64,000 nt of DNA from Streptomyces sp. NRRL S-1022 (GCF_000720135.1 NZ_JOIU01000007.1:186001-250000); one strand, 5' to 3'. Positions 37,353-47,136 are shown, counted from the stretch's first letter. A program made the numbers and translations. Notes: generated by a model not told the origin, from the letters alone.

Positions 37353-38521
37353 GCGTAGAACGCCGCGTTCGGGTACGAGGCGACGAGGCTGGCCACCGAC
37401 CGGTTGAAGGTGTTGGTCGAGTGGTAGCTGACGTACGGCACGCCCCGGCGGTCCCGGGCGGTGACGATCATCGAGTGGTCCTTGGACCCGTCCCGGTTGA
37501 AGTCCATCTGCAGCACGTCGCCGATGTCCATCTGGTAGACGTTGGCGAGGCTGGTGGCCCGCTTGGAGGACAGGGCGAACCAGGAGAACTCGTTGACGCC
37601 GACGAACGAGTCCGACTGGATCTGGGAGTTGCCGAACCACTTGTGGAAGTCGTTGGTGTAGCCGGGTACGTGCTTCCAGCCGCCCGCCTTGAGGACCTGG
37701 CTGACGAAGTTGGTGCAGTCGCCGCCGGCCCCCTGCCCGTTGAAGTCCGGGTAGTCGGTGTTGTAGTTGTTCCAGTACTTCTGGGCGTACGCGACCATGG
37801 CCTTGTAGTCGTAGCCGGTCGCGGAGAAGTTCTTCGCGTTGGCCGGCGCGGGCCAGGTGGTGGCGGAGCGGGCCGCCGAGGGCGGGCCGTCGTCCTCGCC
37901 GGTGGCCTTCACCGAGGTGACGGCGGGCTTGGCGACCTGGTTCACCGCGAGGTAGCCGTCGTCGGTGTCGCGGATGCCGGTGAGCTGCCAGGTGCCGTGG
38001 CGGTCGGCCTGGAAGGTCAGCTCGTGGTGGGCCTGGAAGCCGGTGGACTTGGGGCCCTTGGCGGGCGCCTTGTCGTAGGCCAGCGTGGTGGTCTCGGTGA
38101 CGGCGACCTTGGCGCGCCGGCCCTTCACCTGGGTGGCGTCGAGCGTGACCTTGGTGCTGCCCGCGTGGTAGGTCTCGCCCAGCCGGGCGAGCCGGCTGCG
38201 GCGGTCGCGCAGCGTGTCCAGTGCGGACTTCTCCTGGCGGGTCTGCCCGCCGGACAGGCGCACGGATCCGGAGAAGCCGGAGGCGTGCCGGGTGTCGGCC
38301 TTGCCGGTGCCGTCCACGAGGGCCTGGGTGCGGTCGGTGAAGACCGCGTCGGCCAGCCGCTGGAAGGTCGCCTTGGTGGCCGCGTCCACCGTCGGGTCGT
38401 CGGTCACGGCCGCGCCCGCGCTCCAGTTGGGCACCAGCGCCACGCCCGCGACCACGGAGGCGGCCGCGGCGGTCACTATGGCGGTACGGCGCCGTCCACG
38501 GCTCAGTCTTCTAGATTTCAA
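37340..38521 (-). CDS. Secreted amidase_6-domain protein
   Basis: 393 residues from TTG 38521 (GGGGAAC upstream). Basic N-terminus and signal helix (TAIVTAAAASVVAGVALVP), a variable N-terminal region, then a CHAP/NlpC-like amidase_6 domain with catalytic Cys in GAGGDCTNFVSQVLKAGG (about 269) and His in DHSMIVTARD. Probably cleaves a peptidoglycan or similar amide outside the cell. It neighbours a polysaccharide deacetylase and a PBP on the same strand, forming a cell-wall group. Confidence 0.88.
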   Translation of the reverse strand: MKSRRLSRGRRRTAIVTAAAASVVAGVALVPNWSAGAAVTDDPTVDAATKATFQRLADAVFTDRTQALVDGTGKADTRHASGFSGSVRLSGGQTRQEKSALDTLRDRRSRLARLGETYHAGSTKVTLDATQVKGRRAKVAVTETTTLAYDKAPAKGPKSTGFQAHHELTFQADRHGTWQLTGIRDTDDGYLAVNQVAKPAVTSVKATGEDDGPPSAARSATTWPAPANAKNFSATGYDYKAMVAYAQKYWNNYNTDYPDFNGQGAGGDCTNFVSQVLKAGGWKHVPGYTNDFHKWFGNSQIQSDSFVGVNEFSWFALSSKRATSLANVYQMDIGDVLQMDFNRDGSKDHSMIVTARDRRGVPYVSYHSTNTFNRSVASLVASYPNAAFYAYRT

Positions 38522-38629
38522 TGATGTTCCCCTCTACGCCGGTACACCTACCGGGCGAGGGCATCTTGCCACGGGTGGCGTGGCGGATGTGAAGGGGGTT
38601 GCACAAGTGGAACGTCCTGCGCGTACTTG

Positions 38630-39922
38630 TTACTTGACGACGGCGGACCAATCGGGCGACTGGGCGGGGTCGAGGGTGCGCAGGGCGGCGAGGGTCTGCG
38701 GCTTCTGCACGTCGAGCCAGTCGGCCAGTTCCTTGAAGGAGACGCACTTGACGCCCTTCTTGGTGCAGACGTTCTTGACCACCTGGTCGATGGACTTCAT
38801 GTAGATGCCGCCGTTCCAGTCCTCGAAGTGGTTGCCGATGAACAGCGGGGCCCGGCTGCCGTAGTAGACGCGGTTGAAGCCGGCCATGTAGGAGTCGACG
38901 GTCTGCTGTTCCCACTGGGGGAACTTGGCGGCGTCGCCCTGGGTCTCGCCGTCGGACTGGTTGTAGAGGAAGTTGAAGTCCATGGACAGGCCCTGGTACT
39001 TGCCGCTCTCGTAGGGCAGCATCTGGAGCGGGAAGTCCCATATGCCGTTCTTCTTCGAGGGCCATATCTGGAAGTCGCCGGGGGAACTGGCGTCGTAGCG
39101 CCAGCCGTAGTCCTTGATGGCCTTCAGCAGGTTCGGCTGGCCCTCCAGGCAGGGTGCCCGGCCGCCGGCGACCTCCTTCTTGAAGTCGAAGGGCAGCGGC
39201 GGGAGGTCCTTGAAGCCGGTGTTGGTCTTCCAGCGCTCGACGAAGGAGTAGAACTGGTCGATCTCGCTCTTCCACTCCTTCACGCTCCAGTCGCCGCCGC
39301 CCTTGGCCCCGCAGAAGTGGCCGTTGAAGTGGGTGCCGATCTCGTTGCCGTCCTGGTACGCCTTGCCCAGCTGTTCCACGGTGGTGCGGATGTGGTCGTC
39401 GGTGGCGTAGTCGATCGCGGCGTCGCCCGGGGAGTGCATGGGGCCGTGGTAGAGCGCCTTCTTGCTCTTGGGCAGCAGGTAGATGCCGGTGAGGAAGAAG
39501 GTCATGTGGGCGTTGTACTGCTGGGCCAGCTCGCGGTAGTGCGAGAACAGGTGGTCGCTGCCCTCCAGGGCGCCGTCCCAGGAGAAGACGACGAACTGGG
39601 GTGGCTTCTCACCGGGTTTGAGGGGGACCGGCTTCAGCTGGTTCTTCTGCGGGCCGGTGTAGGAGGTGGAGCCGTCGCCGAGGACCTTGGTGCGTCCGTC
39701 CCATTGCGGGGTCGGGCTGGTCTTCGGCGCGGTGGTGGGCTTCTTGCCCGCGGCGCCGGCCGGGGTTCCGCTGCTGTCGGTGCCGGACAGCGCCAGGAAG
39801 CCGGCCACCAGCGAGGCCACGACGAGGAGGGCGGCCAGCGTCAGGATCTGCGGCCGGGTGGCGCGGGGTGTACTGCGGCGGGCGGCTCGACGGCGGCCTG
39901 AGGACGACATCTTGCGGGGCAT
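38630..39922 (-). CDS. Membrane-anchored polysaccharide deacetylase-like protein
   Basis: 430 residues from ATG 39922. N-terminal signal anchor (ILTLAALLVVASLVAGFLALSG), Thr/Pro linker, then a NodB-like fold: FVVFSWDGALEG (catalytic Asp position), NEIGTHFNGHFCG (metal His pair), and C-terminal GNHFEDWNGGIY. The first Asp is followed by Gly rather than Asp (SWDG instead of TFDDG), so this belongs to a divergent branch and may not be active on chitin. Alternative starts: ATG 39910 and GTG 39955. Confidence 0.85.
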   Translation of the reverse strand: MPRKMSSSGRRRAARRSTPRATRPQILTLAALLVVASLVAGFLALSGTDSSGTPAGAAGKKPTTAPKTSPTPQWDGRTKVLGDGSTSYTGPQKNQLKPVPLKPGEKPPQFVVFSWDGALEGSDHLFSHYRELAQQYNAHMTFFLTGIYLLPKSKKALYHGPMHSPGDAAIDYATDDHIRTTVEQLGKAYQDGNEIGTHFNGHFCGAKGGGDWSVKEWKSEIDQFYSFVERWKTNTGFKDLPPLPFDFKKEVAGGRAPCLEGQPNLLKAIKDYGWRYDASSPGDFQIWPSKKNGIWDFPLQMLPYESGKYQGLSMDFNFLYNQSDGETQGDAAKFPQWEQQTVDSYMAGFNRVYYGSRAPLFIGNHFEDWNGGIYMKSIDQVVKNVCTKKGVKCVSFKELADWLDVQKPQTLAALRTLDPAQSPDWSAVVK

Positions 39923-39964
39923 GCGCGGCTCATTCTGCGGGAGGGAAGGGTGCACGGGTCCGGC

Positions 39965-42184
39965 TCAGCCGAGGCCCGTCGCTGCCGACCAGAGGGCATA
40001 CGGGACGCTGTGGGCGGATGTGCCGGCCAGGCCCTTGAGTGGCAGGGGCTCCAGGGACTTGGCCAGGTCGATCCGGTAGACGACGATCGCGGTGGACACG
40101 GAGTCGGCCGTGCCGACGTACCAGGCGGCGGTGTCCTTCTCGGTGGTGCCGGCCTTCCCGGACACCCCCGTCCGTCCGGCCGCCTCGGGGTGGGCGGTGC
40201 TGAAGGAGTCGGTCAGCGCCTCGGTGACCTGCTCGGCCACCTTCGCGCCGATCGCGCGCTTGGGTCGCGGGGTGGCCAGCGGGACCGGGGAGCCGTTGCG
40301 GGTGATGCGGCGCACCGAGTACGGCTCGGTGTGGGTGCCGCCGGCGGCGAAGGTGGCGTAGCCGCTGGCCATCCGGATCGCGCTGGGCGTGGAGTTGCCC
40401 AGGGAGAGGGCGGGCACCTGGGGGCCGAAGCTGGAGGGCAGCAGTCCGGAGGCCTCGGCGGTCTGGCGCACCTTCTCCAAGCCGGTGTCCATGCCGAGCT
40501 GCATGAAGGGGGTGTTCACCGACTTGGCGAGCGCCTCGCGCAGGGATATCTGTCCGTACGACCTGCCGCCGTCGTTGTGGGCGGAGACCTTCTTGCCGCT
40601 GCGGTCCCAGTACGGCCCCTCGGGCGTGGTGACGGGCACGCCGTCGTCGCCGTCGTAGACGCTGTCCGGGGTGACGGGGGTGGCGGGTCCGCCGCGGGTC
40701 TTGTGCACGCCGTGTTCGAGTCCGGCCGCGTAGACGAACGGGGTGAAGGCGGTGCCGGCCGGGACGGTGGTGGCGTTGGACTCGTTGTAGCCCTGCTTGC
40801 GGTGGTCGGGGCCGCCGTAGACGGCGAGGATCCGGCCGTCCGGGGCCACCGAGGCGGCGCCGTAGTGGCCGTCCCCGGCCGCGGCCGGGTTGTCGTGCCC
40901 GGCCTGCTTGCGGGCCTTGGTGACGGCGTCGGTGAGGGCCTTCTCCCGCTTGCGGTCGAAGGTCGTGTAGATCTGGTAGCCGCCGAGGTCGAACTGCTTG
41001 TCCGTCAGGTGTCCGGACTTCTTGGCGTACTGGGAGGCGAGTTCCACCAGGTAGTCGCTCTGCGCGCCGGTGTTGTACAGCGGGTTGCTCTTGAGCGGTT
41101 CGGGGAACTTGGTGTACTTGGCCCGTTCCTGCGGCGACAGCTTGCCGATCTTGACCATGCGGTCGAGGATCCAGGACCAGCGTTCGGCGGCCCGGGCGTG
41201 GTTGGCCTTGCCGAGCGTGGGGTCGTACAGGCCGGCGCCCTTGAGCAGTCCGGCGAGCATGGCCGCCTCGGAGGCGTTGAGCTTGCCGACGTCCTTGCCG
41301 TAGTACGCCTGGGCGGCGCGCTGGATGCCGTAGCTGCCGCGGCCGAACCAGCTGGTGTTGAGATAGCCCTCGAGGATCTGGTCCTTGCTCATCTTGTTGT
41401 CGAGCTTGAGGGCGATCATCGCCTCGGTGAATTTACGACTGATCGTCTGATTTTGGGTGAGATAAACGTTTTTTACGTATTGTTGGGTGATGGTCGATCC
41501 ACCCTCGGTGTCCCCCTGGCCCAGCGTGCGGAACACCGCGCGGGTGATGCCCTTGGCGGATATGCCGGGGTCCGAGTAGAAGCTCTCGTTCTCGGCCGCG
41601 AGCACCGCCCAGCGGACGTCCTCGGGTATGTCCTTCAGCGGCATCGCCTGGCGCTGCACCCAGCCGGTCCGGGCCATGGGCGTGCCGTCGGACCAGAAGT
41701 AGACGTTGTCCTGCTGGGTGGCGTACGAGTTGAGGTTATCCGGTATGTCCGTCATGGCGTACGCGGTGACGAGGAACGCGCTCAGCAGACCGAACGAGGT
41801 CAGGGTGGCGCCTGTCCACTGGCGCCAGGAGGGTATCCAGCGGCGCCAGCCGGTGCGGCCGGGCCGCGGGTAGACCGGTTTCAGACGGCGCGCGTAAGGG
41901 GCCAGGCGGCGCGCGTACGGGGCCAGCGGGGCCAGCACGCGGCCGGCCGCCTGCACGGCCGCGCTCGCGGCCTGCTCCCGCCCGGCGGAGCGCGCGCTGC
42001 GCCGGCGCTCGGCCCGGCCGCCCTCCGGAGCGGATGGCTCCGGTGGTGGCGGGACGCGCAGCTGCATGGTCTCGTCCGCCCTGAGGGCGTCGACTCTCAG
42101 ATGCAGCGTCTCGTCGGCGCCCAACGGCTTCTCGCCACGGCCACCCCCCATGGGGCCGTCCTCCCCCTGCGACGCATTGGTCAC
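39965..42184 (-). CDS. Class A penicillin-binding protein with degenerate transpeptidase site
   Basis: 739 residues from GTG 42184 (GGAGGGAG eight bases upstream). Disordered N-terminus, one TM helix (TLTSFGLLSAFLVTAYAM), GT51 transglycosylase with AAENESFYSDPG and EGGSTITQQYVKNVYL, then a transpeptidase domain. The SxxK motif is replaced: AGTAFTPF stands where PGSTFKPF is usual, so both serine and lysine are lost. SVN is kept; KTG reads KAG. The glycan polymerase should work, the transpeptidase probably not. Upstream DNA is AT-rich with CAGTAACGTTTTCG, a likely promoter region. Confidence 0.9.
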   Translation of the reverse strand: MTNASQGEDGPMGGGRGEKPLGADETLHLRVDALRADETMQLRVPPPPEPSAPEGGRAERRRSARSAGREQAASAAVQAAGRVLAPLAPYARRLAPYARRLKPVYPRPGRTGWRRWIPSWRQWTGATLTSFGLLSAFLVTAYAMTDIPDNLNSYATQQDNVYFWSDGTPMARTGWVQRQAMPLKDIPEDVRWAVLAAENESFYSDPGISAKGITRAVFRTLGQGDTEGGSTITQQYVKNVYLTQNQTISRKFTEAMIALKLDNKMSKDQILEGYLNTSWFGRGSYGIQRAAQAYYGKDVGKLNASEAAMLAGLLKGAGLYDPTLGKANHARAAERWSWILDRMVKIGKLSPQERAKYTKFPEPLKSNPLYNTGAQSDYLVELASQYAKKSGHLTDKQFDLGGYQIYTTFDRKREKALTDAVTKARKQAGHDNPAAAGDGHYGAASVAPDGRILAVYGGPDHRKQGYNESNATTVPAGTAFTPFVYAAGLEHGVHKTRGGPATPVTPDSVYDGDDGVPVTTPEGPYWDRSGKKVSAHNDGGRSYGQISLREALAKSVNTPFMQLGMDTGLEKVRQTAEASGLLPSSFGPQVPALSLGNSTPSAIRMASGYATFAAGGTHTEPYSVRRITRNGSPVPLATPRPKRAIGAKVAEQVTEALTDSFSTAHPEAAGRTGVSGKAGTTEKDTAAWYVGTADSVSTAIVVYRIDLAKSLEPLPLKGLAGTSAHSVPYALWSAATGLG

Positions 42185-42361
42185 GCCTGCGTCTCCCTCC
42201 GCACTCGGTCTTGCTCGCGCGGGTGAGCTGAGCATCCTCGCAACGGCGTTCACAAATTATCAGTAACGTTTTCGAATGCCCTGCACATATGCCGGATAGA
42301 AAGCAACACTCATGAAACATTGAGACGCCGCCGACCGGGCCTTGACGGCTAACCTGGACGC

Positions 42362-42583
42362 ATGCCTCGTTACGAGTACCGCTGCCGGACCTGCGGCGAC
42401 ACGTTCGAACTCAGTCGGCCCATGGCCCAGTCCGCCGCCCCCGCGTCGTGCCCCGCAGGGCACGACGACACGGTGAAGCTCCTGTCGACCGTGGCGGTGG
42501 GCGTGTCGAACGCCACGTCCGCGCCCGCGCCTTCGCCGAGGGCAGGCGGGGGCGGCTGTTGTGGCGGAGGGTGCTGCGGTTAG
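42362..42583 (+). CDS. FmdB-type zinc ribbon protein
   Basis: 73 residues. MPRYEYRCRTCGDTFELSRPM with CxxC at 8-11 and a second pair beginning SCPAGH, the FmdB/CxxC_CXXC_SSSS ribbon. The C-terminus is a Gly/Cys-rich tail, GGGGCCGGGCCG, that could bind additional metal. Small regulatory proteins of this type occur in nearly all actinobacteria. Divergent from the PBP gene. Confidence 0.93.
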   Translation: MPRYEYRCRTCGDTFELSRPMAQSAAPASCPAGHDDTVKLLSTVAVGVSNATSAPAPSPRAGGGGCCGGGCCG

Positions 42584-42638
42584 CCGCCTACGGGGGTGCC
42601 GGGAACGCCGTCCGGTGAGCGCGGGGCCGCCCTGGTCG

Positions 42639-42690
42639 GTCGCGCCCCGCGGCGCAGCCGCGCAACGGACACAGCCCCGCGCCCCTCAGG
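42639..42690 (+). repeat. REP-like intergenic element
   Basis: GGTCGCGCCCCGCGGCGC and, 25 bases on, CAGCCCCGCGCCCCTCAGG, again of the dispersed family, between fmdB-like and HAD genes. Confidence 0.5.
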
Positions 42691-43498
42691 CCGGCTGCCG
42701 TACCGCTCTCAGGAACTCCCGCAGGATCCGCTCGCCCGCCAGGACGCCCCGTTCCGGGAGAGCGGTGATGGCCGGGGCCGTCCAGCCCGAGTCGGCCAGT
42801 TCGCCGTGGGCCGGGCGCCAGCCGCGGTCGGCGGCGAGGAGCAGGTCGGCGTCGAGCAGGGAGTCACCGGCGGCCAGGGTCAGCTCCGCGCCGGTGCGCC
42901 GGGCGACCTCGCGGACGGCCGCGCTCTTGGTGAGCGGCTTCGGTACGGCGTAGAGCTTGCGGCCCTGCAGGGACACCGTCCAGCCGCGGTTCTCCGCCCA
43001 CACCGCCAGCTCCTTCACCCAGTCCCCGGGCAGCAGCTCACGCTCCACCACCAGGTAGGCGAACAGGTCCTCGGCGGTCCGGTGCTTGCGCACCCACACC
43101 GGGTCGGCGGAACGCAGCAGGTGCTCGCCGACCTCCGCCAGCGGCGCGCACTCGTCGGCGAGCCGGGCCTGGACGCGCGCGTGCCAGCCGGCGTCGGTGA
43201 CCCCGTCGACCAGCAGGTGCCCGCCGTTGGCGCAGATCGCGTACGCCGGCGGCGGGCCCGGCAGGTTGATGCGCTGGTACTGCTTGCGCGTCCGGGTCGT
43301 CGTCGGCACGAACACGGCCGCGTCCCCGAGGTCGGTCAGCAGCTGGGCCGCGGTCTCCGTCATGTAGGACAGCGGCTTGGCCTCGTGCACCTCCACACAC
43401 AGCAGCCGGGGCGCCCGCGCGTCCGGCATGGTCAGCGCGAGGGCCGCCGAGGAGTAGATCAGCGTACGGTCGAGATCGCTCGCCACCAGCACCGGCAT
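42686..43498 (-). CDS. HAD phosphatase of the Ter biosynthetic module
   Basis: 270 residues. HAD motif I is VASDLDRTLIYSS (Asp8, Asp10); motif II TTTRT (with KQYQRI following); motif IV AAGDSLLDADLLLAADRG. The layout is that of the sucrose-phosphatase/Cof-like HAD branch. Its ATG overlaps the stop of the preceding PRTase fusion (ATGA), showing translational coupling. In Ter operons analysed by Anantharaman, Iyer and Aravind (2012) a HAD of this kind is proposed to dephosphorylate a nucleoside-like intermediate. Confidence 0.9.
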   Translation of the reverse strand: MPVLVASDLDRTLIYSSAALALTMPDARAPRLLCVEVHEAKPLSYMTETAAQLLTDLGDAAVFVPTTTRTRKQYQRINLPGPPPAYAICANGGHLLVDGVTDAGWHARVQARLADECAPLAEVGEHLLRSADPVWVRKHRTAEDLFAYLVVERELLPGDWVKELAVWAENRGWTVSLQGRKLYAVPKPLTKSAAVREVARRTGAELTLAAGDSLLDADLLLAADRGWRPAHGELADSGWTAPAITALPERGVLAGERILREFLRAVRQPA

Positions 43499-45942
43499 CA
43501 GACGTTCACCGCCTTGCCGTCGGCGCCCGTGGCGCCCCGCGTGTACCGGGGGTGGATCAGGCCGACGCAGGTGTACGGCAGGTCGCCGACCTCCTCCACC
43601 GGTACCCCGCGCTGCTCGGCGAGCAGCCGCACATGGTCCAGGTCGGTGCCCGCGCCGGCCCGCGCCAGGATCTTCCACGGCACCCGGCGCAGCAGCACCC
43701 GGGTGGTCTCGCCGACGCCGGGCTTGACGAGGTTGACGTCGTGGATGCCGTACTCCTCGCTGATCCGCTCGACCGCCCGCCAGCCCGCCCAGGTCGGGGT
43801 GCGGTCCGCGGCCAGCAGCTCCTTCACCGCGCTGTCCACGCCGTCGGCCACCTCGGGGAAGCGCGCGGAGACGGCGTCGAGGAAGGCCACGGAGACGTCC
43901 GTGCCGGCGAGTTCGCGGTAGAACTTGGCGCCGTGGAAGTCGTGCGGGCCGACCAGGTCGGCGCGCAGGACCGTGCGCGAGATCAGGCCGGAGACGGTGG
44001 AGTTGAGGCAGGCGGAGGGGATGAGGAAGTCCTCGCGGGTGCCGTAGGTGCGCACGCAGAAGCCGGGGTCGGCCAGGACTGCGATCTCCGGGTCGAACCC
44101 GGTGACGCCCTCCTTCCGCTCGAACTCCCGGATCGCTTCGGCGAGTTCACGGCTGATCGCGCCCTTGCCGGTCCAGCCGTCGACGAAGACGACGTCCCGG
44201 GGGTCGTGCCGGTCGGCGAGCCAGCGCAGCGCGTTGGCGTCGATGCCCCGGCCGCGCACGATCGACACGGCGTAGTGCGGGAGTTCCAGGCCGTGCCGGA
44301 ACCGCGCCCAGCGGCGCATCAGGATCCCGACCGGGGTGCCCGCCCGGGCCAGGGAGACCAGTACGGGCCGGGGCGAACGCTCGGTGACGACGGTCTCGGT
44401 GACGACACCGACGGCCCGCGCGAGCCGCGCGGCCGACGCGTCGAGCGCCGCGTGGAACAGCTGCTGGTACTGCTCGCTGGGCTGGTACTCCACCGGCAGC
44501 GACTCGGCGTAGTGCGCGCCGCCGCTCTGGATGGCCTCCTCCCGCTCCTCCGTCGGCGCCTCCAGGGTCACGTCGGACAGGTCCTGGAGCAGCCAGCCGA
44601 CCTCCTCCGGTGCGTACGAGGAGAATGCGGGGCCACGGAGGGGCTCGGGGAGCATGACCGGCCTTTCGGGAGCATGCGGGACGTACGACGGTACGACCGC
44701 GAGCAGGACGTGCGGGACGTGCGCGGCGAGGCGGGCGAGCAGGCCGTCGGGCGCGTGCAGGGCGGGGGTGTCGGCGGCGGAGTCGACCACGGCGACGACG
44801 GCGTCGAAGCCGGCGCCGGCCACGTTGTAGGCGTACCGCTCGCCGGGGCCGTCGGCCGGGTCGTCGTGGGCGGGGAAGACCAGGCGGGTGCGGATCGCGT
44901 AACCGGGGTCGTCCACCGCGAGGACCGGCGAACGGGTGGTGGTGGAGAACCGCACCTCGGCGTCCACCCCCTGCTCCAGCTCCCGGGCGAGCCGCAGCGG
45001 GGCGTACATCAGCTCCTCGAAGCCGAGGACGAGGACGCGGCGGGCACCGGCGGGCAGGGCGTCGCGTACGCGCCCGGCCATGGCGGGGAGCGCCGCTTCG
45101 AGCCGGGCCCGGTGGGCGGGGGTGAAACCGTGCCGCCCGCCGTCGGGGAGACCCGCGGGCCAGCCCAGGCCGACCCTGGTGACGGTCCCCGGCTGTGGCG
45201 CCGCACTCGGCCCGCCTCCGGCGGACTCGTAGCGAGCCACCAGTTCCTGCCCCTTCTCCAGCACCCGCTCCGGCAGCAGCACGGTGCCGGACGCGGCGGC
45301 GACGAGATCCACCCGCGCCCCGGTCTCCCGCGCGAACCGCTCCAGCCGGCCGGAGTCCTCGGCCGACCGCATGTCGATCAGGGCCACCACCACATAGCGC
45401 CGGCGCGGATACCGCTGGTGCAGGTCACGGATGGTGTTGAGCACGGTGTTACCGGTCGAGAACTCGTCGTCCACCAGCACCAGCGGCCCGTCCCCGGCCA
45501 GCAGCCCCGGGTCCTCGGGCAGCAGCAGGTGCGACGTGGCGTGGGAGTGCGACTCCTCGAAGCCGCCCGCCGGGGCGACCCCGGGGACCGGCCGCCGGGT
45601 GGAGTGCAGGTACGGCACCGCGCCGAGTCCGTCGGCGACCGCGTGCCCCAGTCCCGTCGCGGTCTCCGCGTACCCGAGGACGACGGCGGCCCCCGCGTCG
45701 TCCGGGCCGAGCAGCGCGGCGGCCCGTCGGCCGAGCCGGAACCCGTGGTCGTAGACCACGGCCGGCGACTGCGGCACGTGCTTGCCGAGGACGTTGGAGA
45801 CCAGCAGGTGCGCCCGCTTGGGGTTGCGCCGCAGGGCGAGCCCGAGCAGCGCCGGCAGCGCGTCGTCCCCCACGAGCCCGACCCCGAGCCGCTCGGCGAC
45901 CCAGCTGCCGGACCAGACCCCGTCGTTCACTGCGTTGTTCAT
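43498..45942 (-). CDS. PRTase - TRSP - StiP/PRTase - PELOTA fusion protein of Ter system
   Basis: 814 residues. Residues 1-215: phosphoribosyltransferase with PRPP loop LVLVDDEFSTGNT (154-166). About 260-390: TRSP domain (GARRVLVLGFEELMYAPLRLARELE). About 450-720: second PRTase-like StiP domain (PVLVSLARAGTPVGILMRRW, HYAVSIVRGRGID, VVFVDGWTGKGAI). C-terminal about 735-800: PELOTA-like RNA-binding domain (LDHVRLLAEQRGVPVEEV, PYTCVGLI). In most genomes these are two or three genes. The set is proposed to build a nucleoside-like metabolite linked to TerD/TerC stress responses; chemistry unproven. ATG 45942 preceded by CAAGGAACGC. Confidence 0.88.
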   Translation of the reverse strand: MNNAVNDGVWSGSWVAERLGVGLVGDDALPALLGLALRRNPKRAHLLVSNVLGKHVPQSPAVVYDHGFRLGRRAAALLGPDDAGAAVVLGYAETATGLGHAVADGLGAVPYLHSTRRPVPGVAPAGGFEESHSHATSHLLLPEDPGLLAGDGPLVLVDDEFSTGNTVLNTIRDLHQRYPRRRYVVVALIDMRSAEDSGRLERFARETGARVDLVAAASGTVLLPERVLEKGQELVARYESAGGGPSAAPQPGTVTRVGLGWPAGLPDGGRHGFTPAHRARLEAALPAMAGRVRDALPAGARRVLVLGFEELMYAPLRLARELEQGVDAEVRFSTTTRSPVLAVDDPGYAIRTRLVFPAHDDPADGPGERYAYNVAGAGFDAVVAVVDSAADTPALHAPDGLLARLAAHVPHVLLAVVPSYVPHAPERPVMLPEPLRGPAFSSYAPEEVGWLLQDLSDVTLEAPTEEREEAIQSGGAHYAESLPVEYQPSEQYQQLFHAALDASAARLARAVGVVTETVVTERSPRPVLVSLARAGTPVGILMRRWARFRHGLELPHYAVSIVRGRGIDANALRWLADRHDPRDVVFVDGWTGKGAISRELAEAIREFERKEGVTGFDPEIAVLADPGFCVRTYGTREDFLIPSACLNSTVSGLISRTVLRADLVGPHDFHGAKFYRELAGTDVSVAFLDAVSARFPEVADGVDSAVKELLAADRTPTWAGWRAVERISEEYGIHDVNLVKPGVGETTRVLLRRVPWKILARAGAGTDLDHVRLLAEQRGVPVEEVGDLPYTCVGLIHPRYTRGATGADGKAVNV

Positions 45943-45969
45943 GCGTTCCTTGGAGAGGTGGCGAAAGGT

Positions 45970-47136
45970 TCAGCCGGGTATGCCGGCGGCGAGCAGTTCC
46001 ACGAAACCGACGTCCTCGTTGGCGACGCCGAACACCTCGGCGCGCAGCAGGGTCCGCTCCGCCCAGGCGCGGTGCGGTTTCACTTCGTTCATCTTGTTCG
46101 TGTAGGCCGACCGGAGTACACCCCCGCCGCCGCGTTCCGGCCGCAGGATGTCCTGGGCGTCGCTGAACTCCTCGTGGCTGACCACGGAGAGCGCGTGCAC
46201 GGGCAGGACGTGGGAGGGGTGGATGCAGGTCTTGCCGAGCAGACCGTTGGCCTGGTCGAGGGAGATCTCCCGGAGCAGTCCGTCCATGGCGTGTTCGATC
46301 AGCTTCTCGCGCAGCTCGACGGCCTGCATCTGGAGGAAGGGGCTCTGCCGGAGCTGCGGCTTGAACATGCGCTCGGGCACGCGGAAGTACTCCCAGACCG
46401 GGCCGGTGACGGTGAAGCCGGTGCCGTCGGCGCGGCCCAGCATGTTCACCACGTCGGCGATCACGGAGGCGACGATCTGGACGTCGTACGCCGTCATGTC
46501 GGGGGCGCGGCGCAGTCCGTAGGAGGAGCAGAAGTCGGTCACGCCGAGGCGGAGGGCCAGGACCCGGTCGCGGTACTTGTCGACCGCGCGGAAGATGCCC
46601 TCCAGGGTCTCCACCCGCGACTCGCGGTAGAGCAGCTCGGGGGACTCCAGGACGGGCATGGCGAAGAGCCGCCGGCCGCAGGCCCGCTCGGCGGTGGTGA
46701 GGGCCTCCAGGAAGGGGATGCCGCGTTCCTCGGTGAACTTGGGCAGCACGAATCCCGACAGCAGGCGCACGGACGGGCCGAGGCGGCGGACCAGGTCCGG
46801 TATCTGCTCGGGGGTGCGGACCCGGATGAACAGCAGGGGCGGCTCCGCCCCGGTCCGGGCGGCGAGGCCGGCGAACTGCCGGACGAGGTTTTCCTCGCCG
46901 GCCCCGACGTCCGCGTCGTCGATCGAGTCCTCCAGGCACAGCACCATCGAGACCACGCCGCCGGCCGCCTGTTTGACGATGTCGTCGGCGAGCCGCGGCC
47001 GGGTGGCCGGGCTGTACAGCGTGGCGCCCAGGGCCGCGGAGAGCAGCCGGGCCGGAGAGCCGGCGGTGAACGCGCACGGCTCCTGATGGAAGAGGCGCTG
47101 CCGCACCTCGGGGGCGATGTGCCCGAAATGACGCAT
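45970..47136 (-). CDS. C-C bond lyase (HpcH/CitE-like TIM barrel) of Ter system
   Basis: 388 residues from ATG 47136 (GAGGGAGTCC upstream). HpcH/HpaI-CitE superfamily: LYSPATRPRLADDIVKQAA, MVLCLEDSIDD (metal Glu/Asp), FIRVRTPEQI, FVLPKF and KTCIHPSHV are conserved. Differs from citrate lyase by a longer N-terminus (RHFGHIAPEVRQRLFHQEP) typical of the Ter-associated C-C bond lyase. First gene of a three-gene operon, 27 bases before the PRTase fusion. Divergent from a TerD-like gene. Confidence 0.9.
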   Translation of the reverse strand: MRHFGHIAPEVRQRLFHQEPCAFTAGSPARLLSAALGATLYSPATRPRLADDIVKQAAGGVVSMVLCLEDSIDDADVGAGEENLVRQFAGLAARTGAEPPLLFIRVRTPEQIPDLVRRLGPSVRLLSGFVLPKFTEERGIPFLEALTTAERACGRRLFAMPVLESPELLYRESRVETLEGIFRAVDKYRDRVLALRLGVTDFCSSYGLRRAPDMTAYDVQIVASVIADVVNMLGRADGTGFTVTGPVWEYFRVPERMFKPQLRQSPFLQMQAVELREKLIEHAMDGLLREISLDQANGLLGKTCIHPSHVLPVHALSVVSHEEFSDAQDILRPERGGGGVLRSAYTNKMNEVKPHRAWAERTLLRAEVFGVANEDVGFVELLAAGIPG

